Shown here piece by piece: positions 7,201 to 14,667 of a stretch of 64,000 nt of DNA (its first letter is position 1; each line of letters starts with the position of its first letter). The stretch lies in NCBI GenBank assembly GCA_019358835.1, contig JAHHIH010000025.1, positions 33,297 through 97,296 of the forward strand, written 5' to 3'. Under the pieces are notes generated by a model. That model did not search any database. It was not told the origin of the DNA and was given only the letters and a program-made list of their open reading frames with translations. A program made the position numbers and the translations under genes. The DNA is from Tildeniella torsiva UHER 1998/13D. Its GTDB lineage: Bacteria > Cyanobacteriota > Cyanobacteriia > Phormidesmidales > Phormidesmidaceae.

Positions 7201-9693
7201 GTGAGCGTAATTTCCCTGTCTGAGCTGCCGTTGATTCACCACGAAACCCTGGACCTGCTGGAGTGGCCCCGACTTTGCCAGCACCTATCGACCTTTGCCG
7301 CCACTAAGCGGGGCACCCTGGTGGCCCAGGCTCTACAACCCCCTGAGACCCAGGCGGCTAGTGTTAGCCTGCTGACCCAAACCCAAGAGGCCGACTGGTT
7401 AGAGCAAAACAATAGCGGCCTCAATTTTGGCGGCATTCGCGATATTGGGACGGCGGTGGAGCGGGCCTACCGACAGGGGCTGCTCGGCGGTGAGGAACTG
7501 CTGGCCATTGCCACCACCCTCAACGGGGCGCGCCAGCTGCGCCGCACTATCGATGCCCAACCACCGGAGGATCTGCCGGTTTTGCAGGATTTGGTGGCCG
7601 ACCTGCGCACCCACCCTGAGCTGGAACAGCAGATTTATCACTGCATCGACGATCGCGGCGATGTGACTGACCGGGCCAGCCCTAAGCTGGGGGACATTCG
7701 CGATCGCCTCAAATCGACCCGGCAAGACATTCAGCAGCGGCTCCAGCGAATTTTGCAGCGTCAGTCGGGGGCCATGCAGGAGCTGTTGATTACCCAGCGG
7801 GGCGATCGCTTCGTGCTGCCCGTCAAAGCACCCCAAAAAGATGCGGTGCCTGGCATCGTGCACGATGCCTCGGCCAGCGGCGCTACCCTTTACGTTGAGC
7901 CGCAGTCAGTGGTCGAGCTGGGCAACCGCCTGCGCCAGCTGCTGCGCCAGGAAAAGACTGAGGAAGAGATCATTCTGCGGCAGCTCAGCGACGCCGTGGC
8001 GGAAGTCTACGACGACCTAAGCCATTTACTGGCGGTGGTTACGGAGCTGGATTTGGCCCACGCCCGCGCCCGCTACTCTCTGTGGCTAGAGGCCAACCCA
8101 CCCCGGTTTGTCGAATCCCAAGAGCAGACTACCCTACGCCAGCTGCGCCATCCGTTACTGGTGTGGCAGCAGCGCCACGAGCAGGGGCCAGAGGTGGTGC
8201 CCATCAACCTGCTGATTCGCCCTGAGCTGCGGGTGGTGGCGATTACCGGTCCCAACACTGGAGGCAAAACCGTCACCCTCAAAACCCTAGGCCTGGCAGC
8301 GCTGATGGCCCGCGTAGGCCTCTACGTACCCGCTCGTGAGCCAGTGGAGATTCCCTGGTTTGGGCAGGTGCTGGCCGACATTGGCGATGAGCAGTCGATT
8401 GAGCAGAGCCTTTCCACGTTCTCAGGTCATATTCGGCGGATTGGGCGGATTTTGGCGGCGTTGAGTGGTGGAGGGGGTGAGGTAGGTGATGTAGGTGAGG
8501 TGGCGATGGAGGAGGTGTCCGTACTCTCCCCTCACCCACCCACCCACCCACCCACCAACGCCCTCATCCTTCTCGACGAAGTGGGCGCAGGCACAGACCC
8601 CACGGAAGGAACGGCCCTGGCCATTGCTCTACTTAAGCACCTGGCCGATCGGGCGCACCTGACGATGGCGACAACCCACTACGGCGAGCTGAAGGCGCTG
8701 AAGTATCAGGATGCGCGTTTTGAGAATGCTTCGGTGGAGTTTGATGAGGCGACGCTGTCGCCGACCTACCGGCTGCTGTGGGGCATTCCGGGGCGATCGA
8801 ATGCGCTGGCGATTGCTCGCCGCCTGGGGCTGAATGCTGGGGTGATAGATGCTGCGGCGACCCTGATGGCGACGGGGTCACAGGACGACGTCAACCAGGT
8901 GATTGCGGGGCTAGAGGCCCAGCGTCGCCAGCAGGAGGCGCGATCGCAGGAGGCCGCCGAACTGCTCGCCGCCACCGAAAAGCTCCACCGTGAAGTGCAG
9001 CACAAAGCTGACATGCTGCGCGATCGCGAGCAGGAACTCAAGCTCCAGCAGCAGGCGGCGGTGCAGCAGGCGATCGCCGAGGCCAAGCGCGACATTGCCA
9101 AGGTGATTCGCCGGTTGCAGCAGGGTGATGCCACCGCTCAAGATGCTCAGCGGGCAACGGAGGCAGTGGATGCGATCGGCCAATCCCGACTGCCTGCGGC
9201 TGCGCCGACTCCTGCGAAACCGGGCTATCGTCCGGCGGTGGGCGATCGCGTCCGCATTCCCAGCCTGGGGCAAACCGCCGAGGTGCTCACCGCCCCCGAC
9301 GACGACCATCGCATCACCGTGCGCTTTGGGCTGATGAAAACCACCGTCAGCCTGGCCGATATCGAGTCGCTGCGGGGCGAAAAGGCCGAGGTGCCGGTCA
9401 AGACTAAGCCCGCCGACACCGTGCCCGCCGCCCAGGCTGCGCCCCCGGCCCCCGCCATTCGCACCAGCCGGAACACGATTGACTTGCGCGGCATGCGGGT
9501 GGCCGAGTCAGAGGCGGTGCTGGAGGAGGCGATCGCCAAGGGCAGCGGTGCCCTATGGATCATTCACGGTCACGGCACCGGCAAGCTCAAGGCGGGGGTG
9601 CATGAGTACCTCAAGCGCCACCCGCAGATTCAGCGGTTTGAGCCTGCGGCCCAGGCCGACGGCGGCAATGGGGTGACGGTCGCCTACCTGTAG
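7201..9693 (+). CDS. mutS2: MutS2 family ATPase/endonuclease with Smr domain
   Basis: The protein has 830 residues with a GTG start, slightly longer than the roughly 785 usual for MutS2. The MutS-type core and clamp occupy the first 330 residues, the Walker A motif GPNTGGKT lies near residue 350, and the Walker B region is LILLDEVGAGTDP near 455. A coiled-coil arm follows, then the C-terminal Smr nuclease domain (IDLRGMRVAESE, IIHGHGTGKLK). MutS2 binds branched DNA, suppresses recombination and has been linked to ribosome rescue. About 33 residues of Gly/Glu/Val then Pro/His low complexity (421-453) are inserted between Walker A and B, encoded by intergenic-type repeat DNA. Confidence 0.95.
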   Translation: MSVISLSELPLIHHETLDLLEWPRLCQHLSTFAATKRGTLVAQALQPPETQAASVSLLTQTQEADWLEQNNSGLNFGGIRDIGTAVERAYRQGLLGGEELLAIATTLNGARQLRRTIDAQPPEDLPVLQDLVADLRTHPELEQQIYHCIDDRGDVTDRASPKLGDIRDRLKSTRQDIQQRLQRILQRQSGAMQELLITQRGDRFVLPVKAPQKDAVPGIVHDASASGATLYVEPQSVVELGNRLRQLLRQEKTEEEIILRQLSDAVAEVYDDLSHLLAVVTELDLAHARARYSLWLEANPPRFVESQEQTTLRQLRHPLLVWQQRHEQGPEVVPINLLIRPELRVVAITGPNTGGKTVTLKTLGLAALMARVGLYVPAREPVEIPWFGQVLADIGDEQSIEQSLSTFSGHIRRIGRILAALSGGGGEVGDVGEVAMEEVSVLSPHPPTHPPTNALILLDEVGAGTDPTEGTALAIALLKHLADRAHLTMATTHYGELKALKYQDARFENASVEFDEATLSPTYRLLWGIPGRSNALAIARRLGLNAGVIDAAATLMATGSQDDVNQVIAGLEAQRRQQEARSQEAAELLAATEKLHREVQHKADMLRDREQELKLQQQAAVQQAIAEAKRDIAKVIRRLQQGDATAQDAQRATEAVDAIGQSRLPAAAPTPAKPGYRPAVGDRVRIPSLGQTAEVLTAPDDDHRITVRFGLMKTTVSLADIESLRGEKAEVPVKTKPADTVPAAQAAPPAPAIRTSRNTIDLRGMRVAESEAVLEEAIAKGSGALWIIHGHGTGKLKAGVHEYLKRHPQIQRFEPAAQADGGNGVTVAYL

Positions 9694-9713
9694 ACGCTTA
9701 GATTCAAGCGTCT
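9692..9713 (+). terminator. possible stem-loop after mutS2
   Basis: AGACGCTT and AAGCGTCT form an 8-bp perfect stem around a 6-base loop, directly overlapping the mutS2 stop codon. No T-run follows, so it is a weak terminator candidate. The rest of the 270-base gap to the next gene shows nothing recognisable. Confidence 0.35.
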
Positions 9714-9965
9714 CTAGCCAAAGCATCTGCTGGCGCAATCGCCACTGGCTAGGGCATCTTTACCCATGGTGAGGCTTCATTCCTCACAAAAATTTTGGTG
9801 GAAGCAGGCCAAAAACTGCTTAACTATACGTCAACGCCTTGGGGGTGGGTCTAAGAAGCGCAAACAAGCAGAAGCCACTCCAAAAAACTTTTGACCACAA
9901 CAATCTCCGATTTCAAAACTAAGCCGTGACCTAGCTATCCACTCGATGATTTCTGTATATCTGCC

Positions 9966-11411
9966 ATGCCTCTCCCTATTCGCTTCCCTAAACCTTTTGG
10001 CCTAAAAGCCATTCTAGTCGGAGCCCTGCTGCTGACGGTGGGTACAACCGCAGCCATTGTCTACGTGCCTTGGCTACTGGTATCGAAGCGCAATGTTGAG
10101 ACCATCGTTGATCAGGTGAATCAGGAGATTACCCTGGGTATCTCCCAGCAGGTGGAGAAGCTAGTTAGCAGTTGTGAGTCGGCGCAGTCAGTCTTAACCA
10201 GCACCCTGGAAGACAGTTTGATCGATTTTGCTAATCCGAAGGACAGGGAGCTGTTTTTTCTCAATATGCTGCGGGCCAATCCCAACTTTACCTGGGTGCA
10301 GTACGGAGAGGCCAACGGAGACTTTTGGGGGGCACGGCGCACGGTTGACGGGCAGCTCCAGTTTCATCGGCGCGACTGGGACGAAGGTAGCCGCACGACA
10401 ACGACTACGATCAACACTTATACAACGGCGGAGCGGCGGTTAACCCAAGTAGCAACTGAAACCTATGCCATGAACCCGTCTTTCTTTTCACCGGATCGGC
10501 TCTGGTACAGTAATGCGCTGAAATCCCCCCAAGAACTTGCTTGGACTGTGTACATCCAGCGTACAGATCAAGAACCTGGGCTAGGTGCAACAACCGCTCT
10601 AGTTGACGCCAATGGGAAGGTTCAGGGGGTAATTGGCGTCAGTAGTGGGCTCGAACAGCTGTCGGAGTATTTGCTGCAGTTTAAGGGTGACCAGACTCGG
10701 GAGGCCTTTATTGTTACCGCCGAACAAGAGCTGGTGGCCTCGACAAATTTAGCAGAGGCAGCGCCAATCGGGGGGAAGGATTATAGTGAGCTGCGTCTGC
10801 CACAGCTGTCAGAGGCTCGCAGCCCGTTGCTGCAAATTGCCAGCCAGACATTGCAGGATAAGAACTTAAACCTAAAGACGTTAGAGGGACTACAGCAGTT
10901 TTCTTTAACCGATCCAGCCACGGGAGAGCGGTACCTAGTTTCTTTTACCCCTCTAGGACAGTTGGACTGGGTCGTGGGCACGGTCATACCAGAGGCCAGC
11001 TATCTAGTGGGGGTGAACCGCAATCAGCGTATTTTACTGGTGGTCATTACGCTCTTTACGGGGCTGACGGCGGGCGCGGCGGTGCTGATGGCCGATCGCC
11101 TGATTGTTCGGCCTGTACTCGGTATCGCTCACACGGCGGCAGAGGTTGAAGAAGGCAAGTTTGAGTTGGGTCATCTAGATGCGATCGGTCGTCGAACCGA
11201 TGAAATTGGCCAGCTGGCCCGCGTGTTTGACCGTATGGCTCAGGAGGTCTACAGCCGGGAACAAAAGCTCAAGCAGCAGGTGCAGAGTCTGCGCGTTGAA
11301 GTTGACGAGGTCAAACGCCAACAGCAAGTCAAAGAGATTGTCGAAACCGACTTTTTTCAGGATTTGACCGCCAAGGCTAAGGAGCTGCGCGATCGCCACC
11401 CTGGTGGCTAA
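9966..11411 (+). CDS. Cache-HAMP membrane receptor without output domain
   Basis: The 481-residue protein starts with a transmembrane helix (about 14-36), then a long extracytoplasmic region of Cache type (about 40-340, with WVQYGEANGDFWG and the YLVSFTPLGQLDWVVGTVIPE segment), a second helix (about 349-371), a HAMP domain (about 372-425) and a coiled coil ending in VKEIVETDFFQDL. No kinase, cyclase or methyl-accepting domain follows. Cyanobacteria have many such truncated receptors next to signalling partners, but none is adjacent here. It likely senses a small ligand and passes the signal by protein contact. Confidence 0.85.
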   Translation: MPLPIRFPKPFGLKAILVGALLLTVGTTAAIVYVPWLLVSKRNVETIVDQVNQEITLGISQQVEKLVSSCESAQSVLTSTLEDSLIDFANPKDRELFFLNMLRANPNFTWVQYGEANGDFWGARRTVDGQLQFHRRDWDEGSRTTTTTINTYTTAERRLTQVATETYAMNPSFFSPDRLWYSNALKSPQELAWTVYIQRTDQEPGLGATTALVDANGKVQGVIGVSSGLEQLSEYLLQFKGDQTREAFIVTAEQELVASTNLAEAAPIGGKDYSELRLPQLSEARSPLLQIASQTLQDKNLNLKTLEGLQQFSLTDPATGERYLVSFTPLGQLDWVVGTVIPEASYLVGVNRNQRILLVVITLFTGLTAGAAVLMADRLIVRPVLGIAHTAAEVEEGKFELGHLDAIGRRTDEIGQLARVFDRMAQEVYSREQKLKQQVQSLRVEVDEVKRQQQVKEIVETDFFQDLTAKAKELRDRHPGG

Positions 11412-11500
11412 GGCCATGGGCTTACCCTCTGTATCGAAATCGGTAACCGTACCACTGGGCTGAGATCGCCGTGGCACAGTGAATGGATTAGCTTCTATAG

Positions 11501-12259
11501 ATGAGTGTGAGGCCCATGAAAATTAAGTCTTTTACCCCTAGACGGTTGGCGGCGGCGGCGGTGGTGTCGGCGACCCTGGTGTCGGGGCTCGGTTTTGTGC
11601 CTGTCTTTACCCCCACCGCGATCGCCCAGGAGGCGGCTATGAGAACGCTAACCGTGACCGGCCAGGGTGAGGAGTCGGTGCCCACCACCAAGACCCAGGT
11701 TGACCTGGGTGTAGATGTGCAAGGCACTGATGCCGAAGCGGTGCAGCGCGAGGTGGCCCAGCGCACGGCGGCGGTGGTCGAACTGCTGCGATCGCGCTCG
11801 GTCGAAAAGCTCGAAACCACCGGCATTCAGCTCAGCCCTCGCTACAACTACGAGGATGGTCGCACCGATGTGATCGGCTACACCGGCAGCAACACCGTCA
11901 GTTTTCGAGTGCCCACTGAGAGCGCGGGAACGCTCCTCGACGATGCGGTGAATGCCGGGGCCAACCAGATTCGCAGCGTTAGCTTTGTGGCCGAAGACGC
12001 TGCCCTAGAGGCGGCTCGCCAGCAGGCGCTGCGCGAGGCCGTGGAAGATGCCCAATCCCAGGCGGGGGTGGTGCTGGGGAGTTTGAATCTGCGATCGCAG
12101 GAGATCGTCAGCGTTCAAATCAACGGGGCAACCCCACCGATGCCAGTACCGATGCTGCGACGGGCTGAATACGCTGGCATGCAGGCCGACGCCTCTACTC
12201 CAGTGGTGGGGGGTGAGCAAACAGTACAGGCCCAGGTGACCCTACAAATCCGCTATTAA
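11501..12259 (+). CDS. secreted SIMPL (DUF541) domain protein
   Basis: The protein has 252 residues; an alternative ATG at 11516 gives a cleaner signal peptide. The N-terminus is basic then hydrophobic and ends in an Ala-x-Ala site (TAIAQE, about 39-44), so export is expected. The mature part shows the SIMPL pattern: LTVTGQGEESVPTTKTQVDL, the middle GIQLSPRYNYEDG and IGYTGSNTVSF, and ARQQALREAVEDAQSQA. SIMPL/DUF541 proteins are periplasmic, form oligomers and have been tied to oxidative stress; the function here is not known. A strong hairpin follows. Confidence 0.88.
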   Translation: MSVRPMKIKSFTPRRLAAAAVVSATLVSGLGFVPVFTPTAIAQEAAMRTLTVTGQGEESVPTTKTQVDLGVDVQGTDAEAVQREVAQRTAAVVELLRSRSVEKLETTGIQLSPRYNYEDGRTDVIGYTGSNTVSFRVPTESAGTLLDDAVNAGANQIRSVSFVAEDAALEAARQQALREAVEDAQSQAGVVLGSLNLRSQEIVSVQINGATPPMPVPMLRRAEYAGMQADASTPVVGGEQTVQAQVTLQIRY

Positions 12260-12353
12260 GCAAACCGCTCACAAAGAGATGGACGTCCCGGTATGATTGC
12301 AGGCCACCACGTCACAGCCCCAGCAGGGTGTTCTGAACCAGTGAGCGTATTCT

Positions 12354-12386
12354 AAAGAAAGCGTGTCCTAGGACACGCTTTCTTTT
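12354..12386 (+). terminator. rho-independent terminator after the SIMPL gene
   Basis: A perfect 15-bp inverted repeat (AAAGAAAGCGTGTCC, TA, then its complement) ends in TTTCTTTT. It lies 95 bases past the SIMPL stop and 28 bases before the MOSC start, so it separates the two transcription units; its symmetry with an A-rich upstream side could work on either strand. Confidence 0.85.
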
Positions 12387-12413
12387 CACCACTTTTGGTC
12401 CGAGCTTTTGACA

Positions 12414-13076
12414 ATGCTTAAGATTATTTCGATTCAGGTGGGTCTGCCCCAAACCCTGGGCACCGAAGCTTCCCCTAACTTGATGGATCGGCGCTGGACT
12501 ACGGGCTTCTTTAAGCAGCCAATCGCGGGCGAGGTGTGGTTGGGCCACACCAACCTGGCGGGCGATGGCCAGGCAGATCTGAAAAATCACGGCGGCGTAG
12601 ACAAGGCGGTATTGGCCTACAGCGCTGAACACTACCCTGACTGGCGATCGCACCTGCACAACTCCAACCTGCCCTACGGCGGTTTTGGCGAAAACTTTAC
12701 GGTGGCGGGGCAGACCGAGGCCGAGGTCTGCATCGGCGACACCTATGCGATCGGCAACGCCAGGGTGCAGGTCTCGCAGCCCCGGCAGCCCTGCTGGAAG
12801 CTGTCTCGCCGCTGGCGCGTGGAGGACTTGGCGCTCCAGGTGAAGGCCAATGGCCGCAGCGGCTGGTATTTTCGGGTGCTGGAAGAGGGGGTGGTGCAGC
12901 CGGGGCTGGCGATAACGCTGTGCGATCGCCCCTACCCCCAGTGGACTGTAGCCCGCGCCAACGAGATCATGCACCACGGGCTGGGCGATCGCGCGGCGGC
13001 GACAGAACTCGCCGGTTGCCCCCTGCTATCGCGCAACTGGCAAGAAAAATTGCTCAGACGGGGTGCATCGTCCTAG
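12414..13076 (+). CDS. YiiM-like MOSC domain protein
   Basis: The protein has 220 residues from ATG 12414 (an in-frame TTG lies 6 bases upstream). The MOSC fold is indicated by KNHGGVDKAVLAY, NLPYGGFGENFTV, the CIGDTYAIGNARVQVSQPRQPCWKL segment with the conserved Cys, and RSGWYFRVLEEGVV. The C-terminus has the three-helix extension found in YiiM. MOSC proteins use molybdenum cofactor; YiiM reduces N-hydroxylated compounds in Escherichia coli. Its 3' end overlaps the end of the convergent small gene. Confidence 0.88.
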   Translation: MLKIISIQVGLPQTLGTEASPNLMDRRWTTGFFKQPIAGEVWLGHTNLAGDGQADLKNHGGVDKAVLAYSAEHYPDWRSHLHNSNLPYGGFGENFTVAGQTEAEVCIGDTYAIGNARVQVSQPRQPCWKLSRRWRVEDLALQVKANGRSGWYFRVLEEGVVQPGLAITLCDRPYPQWTVARANEIMHHGLGDRAAATELAGCPLLSRNWQEKLLRRGASS

Positions 13077-13320
13077 TTGGGGTCGATGTCGGCTCTAGAG
13101 TACAGACCCGAGCGGGTTGGCGAGAAACAATGCGCAGCTCGTGAGGATAGCGGGGGCGCGGATCATTCACCAGCCAGATTGGCGGCACCATGGTGGCCTC
13201 GTAGCCCTCAATTTCGTAGAGAATACCGGGCTGGTCTACCTGCTCGACGAGAGTGCCGGGCAGGTAGTCAAACAGCTCATCCCAATCGATGGCTGACTCG
13301 GGGAGAGAGTGGGGATGCAT
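13054..13320 (-). CDS. small hypothetical protein, second gene of a coupled pair
   Basis: The 88-residue protein starts at ATG 13320, whose A is shared with the upstream stop (TAATG), implying translational coupling. Sequence features are SAIDWDELFDYLPGTLVEQVDQPGILYEIEGYEATMVPPIWLV split across its first 60 residues, and an Arg-rich tail. I do not recognise the family. The last 23 bases overlap the end of the MOSC gene on the other strand. Confidence 0.65.
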   Translation of the reverse strand: MHPHSLPESAIDWDELFDYLPGTLVEQVDQPGILYEIEGYEATMVPPIWLVNDPRPRYPHELRIVSRQPARVCTLEPTSTPTRTMHPV

Positions 13321-13547
13321 TAGGCGTAAAAGTGGCTTTTGTGTAGCACGGTTTCGCCGTGGTCGGGCACCCAGGCCACCCAGGTATCGGGCGACTCTTG
13401 GCACAGCAGCTTGGCCTCATCGGCGGCATAGGCATTGGGCAGGTTAGCCAGCTTAACCCAGGTGTCGCGGGTGTAGGTGATGTGGCAAACCGGCTGCCAA
13501 CCTGCGGCGGGCTTGCGGTCGGTTTGAGAATGGACTTGGGGAATCAT
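13320..13547 (-). CDS. small hypothetical protein, first gene of a coupled pair
   Basis: The 75-residue protein begins with ATG 13547 downstream of an AGGCGACCTC-type purine region. It contains a regularly spaced aromatic pattern (CHITYTRDTWVKLANLPNAY, then DTWVAWVPDHGETVL). The stop codon overlaps the next start by one base. Together the pair looks like a conserved two-gene unit, but no function can be assigned. Confidence 0.65.
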   Translation of the reverse strand: MIPQVHSQTDRKPAAGWQPVCHITYTRDTWVKLANLPNAYAADEAKLLCQESPDTWVAWVPDHGETVLHKSHFYA

Positions 13548-13707
13548 GAGGTCGCCTCTGAAGGATTAATGCGGGCGACAGACCAATCTTGGTGCGAAGG
13601 GAACTTGTGCAAACAAGAAGGAGGTCAGTCGAGCATTTCTGTATTCATTTTTACAAAATGCCCGCAAAAATGCAGCGATCGCGCTAGATAAATTCACAAA
13701 CCCTGAC

Positions 13708-14496
13708 CTAACGCCCCATCAGTAGGGGCGGCGATTGAGAATAATACCACCGGGGTAGTAGTGAGGCCCACACCTCGCGGCGGGCATCGGCGGTGCGGGC
13801 CATACCGCAGCCCATCTGCCGCGTGTCTGACCACACCATTTGCAGATAGTGACCACACTGCCTGCCCGCCGCGCAGGTATTGCTCGGGTAGGTGTAAAAA
13901 TTCTGTTCGTTGACCCACCCGGCGATCGCCCCGCTGGGCGTGGCGTAGGACAGGCCCACAGGTGTCCGGCGCTGGTGCAAATTTTCGCCGACCATGCCGC
14001 GCCGCCGTCGGCTGGGCGGGCTGTGTTGAAACGCCTCATTGGCCAACAACACCTCGGCCCAGGCCTGAGCCGAGCCCGCCAGCTCTGGCGACCAGGTCAG
14101 CGGCTGCACCCCCACCTGACGGCGCAGCTGGTTGTGGATCGCCACAATTTCATCTACCCCAGCCTGGGTAGATAGGTCGTACACCCGAGTCGTTAGCCCT
14201 TGGGCCTGAGCCTGAAAAATGGTGCGAATTTGGTCAGTGGTGAGGTGAGATTTAAGCTCTCTCGCCCCATCTAAAAACTGAATGCGGTAGAACCACCGCT
14301 GCTGCTCCCGCACCAGTCGCGGCGCGCGGCTGAGAATCATGGCTTCTCGCCACTGGTCTTGGCTTAGCGCGTAGATCAGTCCCTGATTGGTGAAGGGGTC
14401 TGCACTGCTCTGAGCCCAGGCCACGCCCGCCCGAAAATGGCTGAGGACTGAACCTGAGGGAACCATGCCGCTGACTAAACCGATTCCCAGACCCAA
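13708..14496 (-). CDS. secreted CAP (SCP/PR-1) domain protein
   Basis: The protein has 262 residues if started at TTG 14496; an ATG at 14466 would shorten the signal peptide. The N-terminus is hydrophobic, ending near AWAQSS. The C-terminal CAP domain (about 120-255) starts with EIVAIHNQLRRQVGVQPLTW and contains GMVGENLH and CGHYLQMVWSDTRQMGCG, with the conserved His, Glu and the paired cysteines. CAP proteins are extracellular; some bind lipids or act as proteases, and the role in cyanobacteria is unknown. The region before it (about 40-110) is not recognised. Confidence 0.88.
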   Translation of the reverse strand: MGLGIGLVSGMVPSGSVLSHFRAGVAWAQSSADPFTNQGLIYALSQDQWREAMILSRAPRLVREQQRWFYRIQFLDGARELKSHLTTDQIRTIFQAQAQGLTTRVYDLSTQAGVDEIVAIHNQLRRQVGVQPLTWSPELAGSAQAWAEVLLANEAFQHSPPSRRRRGMVGENLHQRRTPVGLSYATPSGAIAGWVNEQNFYTYPSNTCAAGRQCGHYLQMVWSDTRQMGCGMARTADARREVWASLLPRWYYSQSPPLLMGR

Positions 14497-14667
14497 AAGT
14501 AGACCAAGCTTGGCGGTGTAACGCCCAACGTTGTGGCGCTATTTCAAGGCTGTGGGCAAACAACAAACTCCTAATTAATCCTATTAAACGGTGTAGCTCC
14601 AATCCGTAGACTACCCCTCAGCCCAGGGTTGTCATCAGCCCAGGTAGAAGCACGCGCCCTGTTTGGG

